64,000 nt of DNA from Marinobacter sp. ANT_B65 (GTDB lineage: Bacteria > Pseudomonadota > Gammaproteobacteria > Pseudomonadales > Oleiphilaceae). The stretch spans positions 124,001-188,000 of the forward strand of contig NZ_NXGV01000004.1 in assembly GCF_002407605.1 (NCBI RefSeq), given 5' to 3'. Made by a program: the position numbers and the translations under genes. The notes beneath the pieces were generated by a model. It saw only the letters and a program-made list of their open reading frames with translations. It searched no databases and was not told where the DNA came from. Below are positions 29,855 through 39,452 of the stretch, piece by piece; positions within the stretch are counted from its first letter, which is position 1; the number at the start of each line of letters is the position of its first letter.

Positions 29855-30761
29855 GTTGATTTTCCAGTTTTTTCCAAAGGGTCAAAAGGTCATCTGAGCG
29901 TGGCTCATGCCGGCGGATCAGACGAATTTCCAGCGGAACATCCCAGCGCTCGTCGCCGGCCCGGGTAAGACTGCCGAAGTGCTCGCTCTTTTCCGTCATA
30001 CGACTGGGCAGCCAACCCATGCCAAAGCCCTGTTTTACCAGCGCTTTGATGCTTGCCGACTGAGTGTTTTCGTTCAGGGGCAGGAGGTTCACTGAATCCC
30101 TGCTGCGCCCCAGATGCGCCTCAATAGCAGACTGTAAAAAACCCCGTGAGTGATAAGCAATCAGCGGCACTGTCTGCCCGGCCATGCCCGGCAGAGGAAA
30201 CCGGGGCTTACCATTACTCCCCACCACACTCACAGGCACCAGCGACTCCCGGGCAAGAACAATGGATTCGTAGTCTCCCCGGACCAGCCGGTCACGCCAG
30301 GGCAGGTCCTGGTGCCAATAGCACAACACCAGATCACATTCGCCACTATCCAGAGCATCCAGAAACTGCTCCCCAACCCAGCTGGTGGCTTTGAGGTTAA
30401 GCTGCAGACGATCTTCGACACCCGCCTCGCTGGCCCAGCGTTGATAAAAATGAGAGAAAAGCCCCTGGGTTGAGCCCACACTGATGCGCGCAGACACCTC
30501 TGCTTCCATATCGGCAATCTGGCTGCGCACATCCCGGACATCCCGGGTTACCCGCTGGCACAATTCAAAAAAACACTCACCGGCAGGCGTCAGCGATAGA
30601 GGCAGAGTCTGCCGGTTGATCAGAGTTGCGCCCATGGCTTCTTCGAGCAGCTTGATGCGACGACTGAATGTAGGCTGGCTTACGTGCTGCAGTTCGGCAG
30701 CCCGCGAAAAATGGCGCGTACGCGCCAAAGCCATAAAATCTTCCAGCCAGCGTATTTCCAT
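29847..30761 (-). CDS. LysR-family transcriptional regulator
   Basis: 304 residues. The N-terminal winged helix (WLEDFMALARTRHFSRAAELQHVSQPTFSRRIKLLEEAMG region) is typical, and a periplasmic-binding-protein-like effector domain follows. It resembles the HypT/YjiE or DsdC-like group by pattern only. It overlaps pepQ by eight bases and sits between the peptidase and the peptide transporter, so it may control peptide use. The effector is unknown. Confidence 0.88.
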   Translation of the reverse strand: MEIRWLEDFMALARTRHFSRAAELQHVSQPTFSRRIKLLEEAMGATLINRQTLPLSLTPAGECFFELCQRVTRDVRDVRSQIADMEAEVSARISVGSTQGLFSHFYQRWASEAGVEDRLQLNLKATSWVGEQFLDALDSGECDLVLCYWHQDLPWRDRLVRGDYESIVLARESLVPVSVVGSNGKPRFPLPGMAGQTVPLIAYHSRGFLQSAIEAHLGRSRDSVNLLPLNENTQSASIKALVKQGFGMGWLPSRMTEKSEHFGSLTRAGDERWDVPLEIRLIRRHEPRSDDLLTLWKKLENQHA

Positions 30762-30847
30762 GGGCTCCCCAGCGAATGACAGATAAAGAGTGACAGTTGA
30801 TCAAAGACTACCCACCGGGCGCATCATAGCGCATGGGCACCGCCCTC

Positions 30848-31858
30848 CTACAACCGCGCTTCCTCCACCGCATGGCAGGCCACCTGGGCACCACCATCAG
30901 TGGCAATCAGCCGGGGTATTTCCTGACGACAGCGTTCGTTGGCATAAGGGCAACGACCATGGAATACGCAGCCAGATGGCAGATTGACCGGTGTTGGTAC
31001 TTCACCCTGCAGACGAATGTGGCTGGGCCTGTCGTCTTCAAGCCTGGGGATCGCCGACAGCAGGGCCTGGGTATAGGGGTGGCGTGGCTCGGCAAACAGT
31101 GTTTTGGTATCTGACAACTCACATACCCGTCCGAGATACATCACGGCGACCCGGGTGCCGAAATGTTCAACCACCGCCAGATCATGGGTAATAAACAGAT
31201 AGGTCAGGTTGCGGGTTTCCTGGGCGTCCATCAGCAGATTCAGAACCTGAGCCTGGATGGAGACATCCAATGCAGAAATGGGTTCGTCCGCTACAATAAA
31301 TTCAGGATCCACTGCCAGCGCACGGGCTATGGCAATACGCTGGCGCTGGCCGCCAGAGAATTCATGACCAAACCGGCTGCCCCAGTCCGGATCTATTCCC
31401 ACAGACTGCATCACCTCCTGCACTTTGCTGCGCACTTCATCGCGCGCAAGCTCCGGGTGATGAAAATGGATCGGCTCTTCCAGAGTCTGCTGAATCGTCA
31501 TGCGCGGATTAAGAGACGCATAAGGATTCTGGAATATCATCTGCATTTTCCGACGATACGGCAGCACATCCCGGCCTTTGAGATTATCAATGCGCCTGCC
31601 GTCGTAATGTACCTCTCCCGCGCTGGGCGATAACAAACCCATAACCGTGCGGGCGACCGTGGATTTGCCACAGCCGGATTCGCCAACCACGCACAAGGCC
31701 TCTCCTTTGTGCACCTGGAGATCAACACCATTGATGGCATGAACGGCCTCCTGCCTGCGCCGGAATCGGCCGTTTTGAAAGGTGATCTGCTCCAGCAGGC
31801 CGCCAGTCAGGTCAAACCGCTTTTCCAGGCCACGAATTTCCACCAGTGGGGAGGTCAT
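30848..31858 (-). CDS. oppF: Peptide ABC importer ATPase (OppF/DppF type)
   Basis: Second ATPase of a di/oligopeptide importer, 336 residues. Walker A is GESGCGKST, the signature is SGGQRQRIAIARAL and Walker B is FIVADEPISALD. The C-terminal oligopeptide-transporter extension has the cysteine pattern CVFHGRCPYANERC. It overlaps oppD by four bases. The insert before Walker A (QITFQNGRFRRRQEAVHAINGVDL) is usual for the F subunit. Confidence 0.93.
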   Translation of the reverse strand: MTSPLVEIRGLEKRFDLTGGLLEQITFQNGRFRRRQEAVHAINGVDLQVHKGEALCVVGESGCGKSTVARTVMGLLSPSAGEVHYDGRRIDNLKGRDVLPYRRKMQMIFQNPYASLNPRMTIQQTLEEPIHFHHPELARDEVRSKVQEVMQSVGIDPDWGSRFGHEFSGGQRQRIAIARALAVDPEFIVADEPISALDVSIQAQVLNLLMDAQETRNLTYLFITHDLAVVEHFGTRVAVMYLGRVCELSDTKTLFAEPRHPYTQALLSAIPRLEDDRPSHIRLQGEVPTPVNLPSGCVFHGRCPYANERCRQEIPRLIATDGGAQVACHAVEEARL

Positions 31859-32865
31859 GATCCGGCCTCCTGCATTTTTTTCTCCTGTTCAATCAGATTG
31901 CTCACCTCGTAACACGCTACATCCACGTTCCCGGAGCGCACATACTCAGGCATGGTTTGCCGACACTGATCGGTTGCGAAATTACAGCGTGGGTGAAACG
32001 GGCAGCCCGTCGGTACATTCTTGAGGGACGGCATGGAACCGGGAATCTGAAACAGCCGTGCACCTGGCTCGCCCATCTGGGGCAACGCATTGATCAGCCC
32101 CTGAGTGTATGGGTGCTGGGCATCATTAATAACCTCCCGGGTTGGCCCCTGCTCGATTATGCGGCCGGAATACATCACCAGCATGCGCTGGGTTACCTGG
32201 GAAACCACACCCAGATCGTGGGTTATCAGCATCAGCGCTACATTTTCCTGCTCGCACAGATCCAGCAGCAACGCCATGATTTCCGCCTGTATGGTCACAT
32301 CCAATGCTGTGGTGGGCTCATCGGCAACGATGATTTCCGGATCCAGCAACAGGGCAATGGCTATGATTACACGCTGGCGCATTCCGCCAGACAATTCATG
32401 GGGATACTGATCGAGCCGTTTTTCCGGCGAAGGGATCTGTACCTTGCGCAGTTTGCTCAGAGCAATTTCCCGTGCCGCTTTTGTACTGATCCGACGGTGG
32501 GCCTTGATGGCCTCCACCATCTGGGTGCCAATGCTCAGCACCGGATTGAGGGTCATCATGGGATCCTGGAAAATCATGGCAATACGATTACCGCGGATCT
32601 TGCGCAGCTCCCGTTCACTCATTGCCGCCAGATCCCTGCCGTCGAACAGTATCTGCCCGCCGGCGATATAACCCGGGCGGGCAATCAGGTTGAGGATAGA
32701 GAAGGCCGCTACAGATTTACCCGCACCAGACTCCCCAACCAGGCCCAGCCGCTCCCCCTTATCAAGGCTGAAGCTGATACCGCGCAAAGCCGTGAGATCG
32801 CCGCCGCGAACTGCAAACCGAACATCCAGGTCTTTTACTTCCAGCAGTGGTGTGTTGCTATTCAT
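31855..32865 (-). CDS. oppD: Peptide ABC importer ATPase (OppD/DppD type)
   Basis: First ATPase of the importer, 336 residues. Walker A is GESGAGKSV, the signature is [15 protein letters not shown] and Walker B is [12 protein letters not shown]. The C-terminal motif [14 protein letters not shown] precedes the end. It lies six bases after oppC and overlaps oppF, so the operon runs substrate-binding protein, B, C, D, F. Confidence 0.93.
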   Translation of the reverse strand: MNSNTPLLEVKDLDVRFAVRGGDLTALRGISFSLDKGERLGLVGESGAGKSVAAFSILNLIARPGYIAGGQILFDGRDLAAMSERELRKIRGNRIAMIFQDPMMTLNPVLSIGTQMVEAIKAHRRISTKAAREIALSKLRKVQIPSPEKRLDQYPHELSGGMRQRVIIAIALLLDPEIIVADEPTTALDVTIQAEIMALLLDLCEQENVALMLITHDLGVVSQVTQRMLVMYSGRIIEQGPTREVINDAQHPYTQGLINALPQMGEPGARLFQIPGSMPSLKNVPTGCPFHPRCNFATDQCRQTMPEYVRSGNVDVACYEVSNLIEQEKKMQEAGS

Positions 32866-32871
32866 GGTTCG

Positions 32872-33804
32872 TTAGCCCTTGTACAGCCGTGGGTTCATGA
32901 CATCACGCAGCCAGTCACCCAACAAATTGATGACCAGTACGAGCACGACCAGCACCAAGCCGGGAATCAGGGTAATCCACCAGGAACCGCTCTGAATGTA
33001 ATCAAAGCCGGATTTGATCAAAGAGCCCAGAGACGGCTGAGTCTCCGGCATCCCAAGCCCCAGAAATGACAGGGCGGCCTCGGAAATAATTGCGTTGGCG
33101 ATCTGCACAGTGGCAATAACAAAAATCGGAGAGAGGGTGTTGGGCAGAATATGCCGGAACATGATGCGGTTAGTACGAAAACCCATCACCTTGGCCGCAT
33201 CAACATACTCCTTCTTTTTCTCCGCCAGCACAGACGCTCGCACCGTGCGGGCAATCTGTGGCCATTCCGCGATACCGATGATGAAAATCAGCATGTAAAT
33301 AGCGATCTCACCAAACATCAGGTTGCCAAAACTGGCTTTGAAAACCGCGCCAACAATAATGGCGACCATCAGGGTCGAGAAAGAGAGCTGAACATCGGCG
33401 ATACGCATCAATATGGAATCTACCCGACCACCCAGATACCCCGCCAGCAACCCGAACAGAATACCCAGCGCCGCCTGCAGTACCACAGCACCAAAACCAA
33501 TCAGCAGGGATACCCGGGTGCCGTAAAGAATAGTGGACAGCATGTCCCTGCCCTGGGCGTCTGTGCCCAGAGGAAAGGCAGAATCTGCACCTTGCATGCC
33601 CACCGGAGGCAGTTCCGAGTTCATGATATCGATCTGCGCCAGATCGTAAGGATCTGTTGGGGCAAACAGAGGCGCGAAAACTGCAGCCAACACCATGAGA
33701 ATCAGCACGAGAAAGCTGACAATCGCTACCTCGTCGCGCTTGAAGCTGTACCAGAGGAAGGACTCGCGAAAGCGATTCCAGCGTGAAAGAGTCGCCGTTG
33801 TCAT
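32872..33804 (-). CDS. oppC: Peptide ABC importer permease (OppC/DppC type)
   Basis: Inner-membrane permease, 310 residues, with an N-terminal cytoplasmic stretch and six predicted helices (for example FLVLILMVLAAVFAPLF). The family segment DAQGRDMLSTILYGTRVSLLIG is present, and the ATPase-coupling loop reads EYVDAAKVMGFRTNRIMFRHILPN. It overlaps oppB by four bases. Confidence 0.94.
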   Translation of the reverse strand: MTTATLSRWNRFRESFLWYSFKRDEVAIVSFLVLILMVLAAVFAPLFAPTDPYDLAQIDIMNSELPPVGMQGADSAFPLGTDAQGRDMLSTILYGTRVSLLIGFGAVVLQAALGILFGLLAGYLGGRVDSILMRIADVQLSFSTLMVAIIVGAVFKASFGNLMFGEIAIYMLIFIIGIAEWPQIARTVRASVLAEKKKEYVDAAKVMGFRTNRIMFRHILPNTLSPIFVIATVQIANAIISEAALSFLGLGMPETQPSLGSLIKSGFDYIQSGSWWITLIPGLVLVVLVLVINLLGDWLRDVMNPRLYKG

Positions 33805-34850
33805 GCTTTCTTACCTGTCAGTTTGACCGTAGGGTTCACCAGCCCGTAAACCAGATCCACCAGTGTGTTCGTAACCACAAAGATCAGACCTACAACCATC
33901 AGGTAGGCAACGATCAGGGGAATATCACTGCGGGTGATAGCTTCCAGAAACATCAGGCCGACGCCGGGCCACTGGAAAACGGTTTCTGTGAGAATCGTAT
34001 AAGCCACCATAACGCCAATCTGCACACCACCTACGGTGATAACCGGCAGCATGGTGTTCTTGAGGGCATGCAGAAAGTTGATGCGCATTGCACTGAGGCC
34101 TTTAGCACGGGCATAGCGAATATAGTCGCTCTGCAACACTTCCATCATTTCCGCACGGATCAGCCGAATGAACAGCGGCAGCATGATGGACGCCAGGGAC
34201 ACACAGGGCAGTATCAGATGCAGCAGACCACTCTCGGAGAAAAAGCCGGAGTACCAGGTGCCGAAAAGATGCGTCAGATCATCGCCCCGGCCATAGGATG
34301 GCAGGCCGCCCTCAGTGCTCAAGGCTCCGTTCAGCCACTGCCCCCAGCCGGTATCCGCAGGAAACCACTCAACGGTTATGCCAATGGAATATATCTGGAT
34401 AAGAACAATGGCCGTGAGGAAGACCGGAATGGATATCCCGACGGTACTCACGCCCATAAAGAATTTTGCGAGCAAAGCCTGAGGCCGAATGGCGGCATAG
34501 ACACCAATGGGCACCGACAACAGCATTATGATCAGGCTGGCACCGATCACCAGTTCCAGGGTCGCCGGCAAATGCTCGGAAATCACTTCAAGAGTGGGCT
34601 TGCCGTAAAAATAGGAGTTACCCAGGTCTCCCTGAATGGCTTTACCTGCAAAACGCAGATACTGCACCACTATGGAATCATTCAGCCCCAGCTCCTCACG
34701 CAAGGCTTCCCGCTCCTCCTGGGAAACGGACATACCCACCATTTCCTGAAGTGGATCTCCAAGACCATCCTGGATGGCAAACGCGATCACACTGATCACG
34801 AACATAACCAGCAGTGCCTGGGATATTCGCTGAACCAAAAACGCTAACAT
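33801..34850 (-). CDS. oppB: Peptide ABC importer permease (OppB/DppB type)
   Basis: Inner-membrane permease, 349 residues, six helices, starting MLAFLVQRISQALLVMFVISVIAF. The ATPase-coupling loop is DYIRYARAKGLSAMRINFLHALKN. A ~60-residue periplasmic insertion (WFPADTGWGQWLNGALS to GFFSESGLL) is longer than in E. coli OppB. It lies 75 bases after the binding-protein gene, across a hairpin. Confidence 0.93.
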   Translation of the reverse strand: MLAFLVQRISQALLVMFVISVIAFAIQDGLGDPLQEMVGMSVSQEEREALREELGLNDSIVVQYLRFAGKAIQGDLGNSYFYGKPTLEVISEHLPATLELVIGASLIIMLLSVPIGVYAAIRPQALLAKFFMGVSTVGISIPVFLTAIVLIQIYSIGITVEWFPADTGWGQWLNGALSTEGGLPSYGRGDDLTHLFGTWYSGFFSESGLLHLILPCVSLASIMLPLFIRLIRAEMMEVLQSDYIRYARAKGLSAMRINFLHALKNTMLPVITVGGVQIGVMVAYTILTETVFQWPGVGLMFLEAITRSDIPLIVAYLMVVGLIFVVTNTLVDLVYGLVNPTVKLTGKKA

Positions 34851-34873
34851 GCAAAATGTCCGGATAAAGCTGC

Positions 34874-34911
34874 AAACAAAAGGCCGGCGACGGAACCCCC
34901 GAAGCCGGCCT
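34874..34911 (-). terminator. Attenuating hairpin between binding protein and permeases
   Basis: AGGCCGGC and GCCGGCCT arms enclose a 15-base loop. On the minus strand the stem is followed by TTTTGTTT. Such hairpins after the binding-protein gene commonly allow read-through while raising binding-protein mRNA relative to the permeases. Confidence 0.7.
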
Positions 34912-34925
34912 GCCGACGGAGCCTG

Positions 34926-36488
34926 TTACTCTACAACCAGGTCACCCAGGTACGGAAAGTTCATCACGTTCAGAATCGGCTCAATCTTCACATTCTTCTT
35001 GCTGGCCCATGCCAGATCCTGCCAGTGCAGGGGAACAAAAGCCGCATCGTCATACAGACGCTTCTCAACGTCCTGCAGCATGGCCGCGCGCTTATCCAGA
35101 TCAGTCTCAACATTGGCCGTCTCAACCAGCGCATCGATTTCCGGATTGCAGTAATTGCCTGCGTTGTACTGGCCAGCGCCACTGTCTGCGTCGGTGCAGA
35201 AGGTCAGGAACTCATAGAAGTTGGCAGAATCTTCTGTATCCGCGTGCCAGCCGATCAGCATCATATCGGCAGAGCGGTCATCATACTCCGGCCAGTACTG
35301 GGCTTTCGGCAGGGTTTTCAGGTCCACCTTGATATTGATACGGGCAAGCATGGCAGCCGCTGCCTGGGCAATCTTGTCATCATTCACATAGCGGTTATTG
35401 GGCGCCATCATAGTGATGGTGAAGCCATCCTCATAACCAGCCTCTTTCATCAGTTGCCTGGCTTTCTCCACGTCATAACGTGGTTTCAGGGATTCGTTAT
35501 GGCCCTGGTAGCCAGCTGGTGATAGCTGGGCAGCCGGCGTTGCAAAGCCCTTCATGATTTTGGAAGCGATGCCTTCCTGGTTGATAGCATAGGCAACGGC
35601 CTGGCGAACCTTCGGATTTTTGAAGGCTTCAACCCGCTCCTGGTTCATGTGGAACAGAATAATCCGCGTACCACTCATGGTAACCAGGTCCGAATCCTTG
35701 TCGCGCTTGATGCGATCGAGGTCTGTCGGTGGTACCGGGGCGATAAAGTCCACACCACCAGACAGCAGCGCCGATACCCGGGTGTTGTTCTCCTTGATCG
35801 GAGTCATCACGATTTTCTTCACGTTACCCGGGGACTCTTCATCCCAGTAATCCGCGAAGCGCTCAAACTCCATACGCACGCCCTGCTGGCGTGAGGTGAC
35901 CACGTAAGGGCCAGTGCCAGACAGGTTGTCGGAAGCGAATGAGTTGCCATGTTTGAGAATGGCATCTTTCTTTTTCCCATCGGCTGTTTCGCCAGAATAG
36001 AACTTGCTGTCCATCGGGAAGATGTAGGTCGCGGTATTGAGAAGCAACGGGAAGGGTTCGCTGGTCACCAGCTCGAAGGTGTAATCATCAATAATATTGA
36101 TGCCACTGAACGGCTTGAAGATAGCTTTGAAATCCTGGCTTTCTTTCAGGCGGTCATAGGTAAACTTAACATCTTTGGTCGTAAGCTCGTTGCCGGAATG
36201 AAACTTCACGCCTTCACGGAGCTTGAAACGCATGGTTTTGTCATCAACACGCTCCCAGCTTTCTGCCAGACGGGCCTCAAAGCCAAGATCTTTTGTCCAG
36301 CGCACCAGAGGATCAAACGTCATGTGGGACAACTGCAGAATGCCACCGGAGAGTTGTTCATGAATATCGAGGGTGACCGGATCGGCATCGTACGCCATCT
36401 TCAACTCTTTCGTCGCCTCGGCAGAAAGAGCAACAGGAGCCGTGGCCAGCGCCATGGTACCGACTAAAGCTGCAAGTAGTTTTTTCAT
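34926..36488 (-). CDS. Peptide ABC importer substrate-binding protein
   Basis: Periplasmic SBP_bac_5 family protein (DppA/OppA-like), 520 residues from MKKLLAALVGTMALAT at 36488. The frame extends five codons upstream without a signal-like start. The signal peptide probably ends at ALSAEA. Family features: MAYDADPVTLDIHEQLSGG, FKLREGVKFHSGNELTTKDV, LVTSEPFPLLLN and YNAGNYCNPEID. It is the first gene of the importer operon, with a possible attenuator after it. Confidence 0.93.
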   Translation of the reverse strand: MKKLLAALVGTMALATAPVALSAEATKELKMAYDADPVTLDIHEQLSGGILQLSHMTFDPLVRWTKDLGFEARLAESWERVDDKTMRFKLREGVKFHSGNELTTKDVKFTYDRLKESQDFKAIFKPFSGINIIDDYTFELVTSEPFPLLLNTATYIFPMDSKFYSGETADGKKKDAILKHGNSFASDNLSGTGPYVVTSRQQGVRMEFERFADYWDEESPGNVKKIVMTPIKENNTRVSALLSGGVDFIAPVPPTDLDRIKRDKDSDLVTMSGTRIILFHMNQERVEAFKNPKVRQAVAYAINQEGIASKIMKGFATPAAQLSPAGYQGHNESLKPRYDVEKARQLMKEAGYEDGFTITMMAPNNRYVNDDKIAQAAAAMLARINIKVDLKTLPKAQYWPEYDDRSADMMLIGWHADTEDSANFYEFLTFCTDADSGAGQYNAGNYCNPEIDALVETANVETDLDKRAAMLQDVEKRLYDDAAFVPLHWQDLAWASKKNVKIEPILNVMNFPYLGDLVVE

Positions 36489-36655
36489 TGCGTTTTCCGT
36501 CACTATTTTATGAGTTTTTACGGCACACCAAGGCTCGGGCGCCCCGGACGTCTACCCTAGAAACTAGTCGCGGAAACTACTTACAGCAATCGAAATTACA
36601 ACTTGCCGCTATTCATGAACTGAATGATGACTTTCACAGAGAGGCACCGGAGCGG

Positions 36656-37378
36656 TTAAAGACGAAATACCAGGGGCAGCATAAGTGCGGTGAAAACCCC
36701 GGTCAGCCCCATACCCAGAGAGGCAAAAGCGCCAGCTGTATGGCTGATTTCAAATGCTCTGGCCGTACCAATCGCATGCCCGTTCAGGCCAAGCGCAAAT
36801 CCGAGAATGCGCTCATCTTCAACCGGCAGCCACCTGGCCAGCAGATCAACAAACAATGTCGCAACAACACCGGTTATCAAAAGCCCGCCCATCAGCAAAG
36901 GCACAGATCCACCCAACTGCTCTGTAATACCAATAGCGATCGGAGCGGTTACAGATTTCGGTGCCAACGAAGCCAGTACCTCCGGCGTGGCACCCATTGC
37001 CCAGGCGATCACCACGGCGTAAACCGCCGCCAGCGTCGCCGCTATAGGCAGTGTGACAACAATCGGAATCCACAAGGCCCGTATATGGTGAATCTGCTGA
37101 TACAGGGGTATACCCAGAGCGACTGTTGCGGGCCCGAGCAACAGGGTTATCCACTTGGAGCCGTCCTGGTAACTAGGGTAATCGACTGATAAAACTGCAA
37201 TCACTGCTGCCAGGATGACTGCCGACAACACCACTGGCGGCATCCACAAGGGCTTGCCTATGCGGGCAAACAGCCAGCTACCGGCGAAAAAAGCACTCAA
37301 GGTGAGGCCTACTGCAAATAGCGGGCTGGCAGACAAAGCGTCCGGCACAGCAACAAAGCGCTCCATAAGCTCAGTCAT
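36656..37378 (-). CDS. lrgB: LrgB/CidB-family membrane protein
   Basis: 240-residue membrane protein with many helices. It has the LrgB pattern: LGIPLYQQIHHIRALWIPI, SLAPKSVTAPIAIGITEQLGG and FALGLNGHAIGTARAF. Members pair with LrgA and are linked to murein hydrolase control or small-acid (pyruvate, glycolate) transport. It overlaps lrgA by eight bases. Confidence 0.93.
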   Translation of the reverse strand: MTELMERFVAVPDALSASPLFAVGLTLSAFFAGSWLFARIGKPLWMPPVVLSAVILAAVIAVLSVDYPSYQDGSKWITLLLGPATVALGIPLYQQIHHIRALWIPIVVTLPIAATLAAVYAVVIAWAMGATPEVLASLAPKSVTAPIAIGITEQLGGSVPLLMGGLLITGVVATLFVDLLARWLPVEDERILGFALGLNGHAIGTARAFEISHTAGAFASLGMGLTGVFTALMLPLVFRL

Positions 37379-37736
37379 GTCCCTGCTCCCGGGCAGAAAG
37401 GCGCATCACGCCTTTCATTAACAAAAGCGTACTCAAAACACTCAAAAAGGTACCCAGCAACAAAGCGGCCGCAACCGCGAGCCACTGCCCGGAGAACTGC
37501 GAAGCCATAAAAAACACCCCGACCACTCCCGGCATAATCAGCAGCACCAGTATGGAGATCAGCGCCTGGCTCGACGAAGCCAAAGCGTCACTTACCCTGC
37601 CCCGCAGCATCAGCGTAAACGTCATCAGGATCATGCCGAGCACACCACCGCTGACGGGCACCAGGAATACCAGCCGCAGAGCCTCACCAAGCAGAAAAAA
37701 CAGAACAAGTATCAGAAAACCGCGCAACATCGACAT
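37371..37736 (-). CDS. lrgA: LrgA/CidA-family holin-like protein
   Basis: 121 residues, four hydrophobic segments, with LVPVSGGVLGMILMTFTLMLRG and LLIMPGVVGVFFM typical of LrgA. It is the first gene of the lrgAB pair. Confidence 0.92.
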   Translation of the reverse strand: MSMLRGFLILVLFFLLGEALRLVFLVPVSGGVLGMILMTFTLMLRGRVSDALASSSQALISILVLLIMPGVVGVFFMASQFSGQWLAVAAALLLGTFLSVLSTLLLMKGVMRLSAREQGHD

Positions 37737-37811
37737 ACTGTCATGCTCACCTTTCAGAGAATTGCATTACACTAGCGCAAACCAACATATTGATACCAAT
37801 GCAGGATTTCC

Positions 37812-38351
37812 ATGGCGCTCAAAGCAACGATTTTTAAAGCCACGCTCAATATTGCCGACATGGACAGGCATTATTATGCAGATCACCAGCTAACGATAGC
37901 CCAACACCCGTCGGAAAATGACGAGCGCATGATGATCCGCATGCTGGCCTTTGCATTGAACGCTTGCGAGGGGCTTGAGTTCACCAAAGGCCTGAGCACT
38001 GATGACGAACCCGAGCTATGGAAAAAAAGCCTGAGTGACGAGATTGAGCTGTGGATTGAACTGGGCCTGCCCGACGAAAGTCGCCTGCGCAAAGCCTGCA
38101 ACCGCGCGCGCCAGGTCATCCTTTACGCCTATGGCTCCCGTGCCGTACCGATATGGATGGAGAAGCACCAGAACAAGCTGAGCCGCTTCAACAACCTCAC
38201 AATTATCGAACTGCCTACGGAGTCCACGGAGGCCCTCGCCGGGCTGGTAGAGCGCAACATGAACTTCCAGATAAGCATCCAGGATGGCGAGGTATCCTTC
38301 AGTAATGAAGGCGGGCTGGTGAACATAACGCCTGCACCTCTCTTTCCGTGA
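37812..38351 (+). CDS. yaeQ: YaeQ family protein
   Basis: 179 residues of the conserved YaeQ family: MALKATIFKATLNIADMDRHYYADH, HPSENDERMMIRMLAFAL, LWIELGLPDESRLRKACNRA and ANM-like ending. The fold resembles PD-(D/E)xK nucleases; the cellular role is unsettled, though E. coli yaeQ was found as a multicopy suppressor of rfaH loss. It is the last clear core gene before tRNA-Arg and the accessory region. Confidence 0.93.
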   Translation: MALKATIFKATLNIADMDRHYYADHQLTIAQHPSENDERMMIRMLAFALNACEGLEFTKGLSTDDEPELWKKSLSDEIELWIELGLPDESRLRKACNRARQVILYAYGSRAVPIWMEKHQNKLSRFNNLTIIELPTESTEALAGLVERNMNFQISIQDGEVSFSNEGGLVNITPAPLFP

Positions 38352-38449
38352 CAGAGGCAGTCGCCATCAGCAAGCTTGGACTGGACAGAATAAGCCAGCA
38401 CACGTAAGATTGCGCACTCGAAATTGACGCTTCGCCGTCACACTCGAAT

Positions 38450-38526
38450 GCGCCCGTAGCTCAGCTGGATAGAGTACTGCCCTCCGAAGGCAGGGGTCAC
38501 AGGTTCGAATCCTGTCGGGCGCGCCA
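38450..38526 (+). tRNA. tRNA-Arg (CCG anticodon)
   Basis: 77-nt cloverleaf: acceptor GCGCCCG paired with CGGGCGC, D arm around TAGCTCAGCTGGATAGAG, anticodon arm CTGCC-CTCCGAA-GGCAG (anticodon CCG), T arm with GGTTCGAATCC, and encoded CCA. It is the insertion point of the accessory region: its 3' part from 38478 recurs at 51251. Confidence 0.97.
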
Positions 38527-38566
38527 TATTTTTCAAGGCCTTACGTGAAAGCGTAGGGCCTTTTTA
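38478..38566. repeat. Left copy of tRNA-Arg direct repeat
   Basis: Runs from TGCCCTCCG in the anticodon arm to the end of the tRNA terminator. The second copy at 51251-51338 differs by one T in a T-run and one A/G change. In structure this is an att-like flanking repeat, as left by island integration into a tRNA 3' end. Confidence 0.9.
38536..38565 (+). terminator. tRNA-Arg terminator
   Basis: AGGCCTTACG, TGAAA loop, CGTAGGGCCTTTTT: a stem with one bulge and a T-run ten bases after the tRNA. It is copied at the right repeat. Confidence 0.85.
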
Positions 38567-38885
38567 TTTGGTTGTGCCCAAATGGTGCCTCGGATGTGCC
38601 CAAGGTTTTAAACCGCTTTCCATCATTACTGAAATTGTGACCCCTGCCCTGCACAAGGTATAAAAGTTTCTGGGCACCGAACTCAAGAAGGCATTGTCTA
38701 GACAATAGCTTCTTTGCGAGCGTGTTGTTATCTTCAAACCTTCCTAATTTAGTTGATTTATTGGGTCGATATATAGACGAGAGGTTTTCGGCGCAACCAT
38801 CAGGAACGCCAAGGTACACGGCCATCTCGGACAACGCTCTGAAGTAAAGCGGGGCTGGAATAGTCATTCGGGTTCGCCCATTCAC
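38541..38885 (-). CDS. Unrecognised small frame near the tRNA
   Basis: A 114-residue frame whose end overlaps the tRNA terminator. The first credible start is internal ([20 protein letters not shown]). It resembles no family I know; codon use is unremarkable. It could be a remnant of the mobile element that used this tRNA, or spurious. Confidence 0.3.
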   Translation of the reverse strand: MNGRTRMTIPAPLYFRALSEMAVYLGVPDGCAENLSSIYRPNKSTKLGRFEDNNTLAKKLLSRQCLLEFGAQKLLYLVQGRGHNFSNDGKRFKTLGTSEAPFGHNQIKRPYAFT

Positions 38886-38967
38886 TGCCCCAGATTGATA
38901 GGGCCTAAATCAAACCACCGGTTTCAGTGGGTCCATCAAACTCCAACCCCGCCATCGCCAGTTTTGT

Positions 38968-39138
38968 TTACGCAAAATTCATCGGCAGCCCGGCCAAAAC
39001 AACCGCTGCATCCGCATCGCTTTCATCATGAACATCGCCATAGGCTCGGCCACCAAACAGGATCAGTTGAACCGCATCGACCCTATCTGACAGTTTTTCG
39101 CGAAAACGATTACTGCCTCCCGAATACCCACCTGATCA
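38968..39138 (-). pseudogene. Nucleotidyltransferase domain remnant
   Basis: A minus-strand frame of about 56 codons reads FREKLSDRVDAVQLILFG, then GRAYGDVHDESDADAAVVL, and stops at TAA (38968-38970). This is the G-S/G-R-A-x-G-D-x-x-x-x-S-D-x-D signature of MNT-type nucleotidyltransferases (MntA/KNTase fold), with the usual GSR changed to GGR. An in-frame stop just upstream removes the start and nothing follows, so it is a fragment. MntA-type genes are commonly antitoxins to HEPN toxins; no HEPN partner is adjacent. Confidence 0.5.
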
Positions 39139-39308
39139 CTCACAACGACATTTTCCAGGCCAACCGGCATAGGCAGCGCCCCTAGCATGGGCGCGTTAGG
39201 GTCACACTGGGCCACTAGGTCTTTGTTTTTCTGTCCGTCACGAGTTTACCTTCGGTGGCCTCTACACACTCGGATCACTGCGACTGCCAATAATCTGGAG
39301 TAAGTTAA

Positions 39309-39452
39309 AAGTAACGCTCTCTGTCTTTTTGTTCATAAGTTTTCGGTTTGGTCGCAAAGCGAACATTCCGGCGGATAGACCAAAACTTGACCTAAGAGAA
39401 AATCAGCCTCTTTTTAGGGATGTCCAGAGCGCATTGCCCACATTGGTTATAT
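39309..39452 (-). repeat. attC site of the phospholipase-D-like cassette (long type)
   Basis: Plus-strand boundaries AAGTAAC (39309) and GTTATAT (39446-39452) have the polarity of the other attC sites. The 144-base span contains an internal stem (AAGTTTTCGG-TTTGGTC against GACCAAAACTT). The right end overlaps the stop of the cassette gene. The left core is a weaker match than the others. Confidence 0.5.

Noticed and set aside
31957..33069. 370-residue plus-strand frame over oppD/oppC
   Set aside because: Shadow of the ATPase and permease genes, crossing their boundary without any ribosome-binding site.
33783..34847. 354-residue plus-strand frame over oppB
   Set aside because: Shadow of the permease gene; rich in Gln/His as expected from reverse reading of membrane codons.
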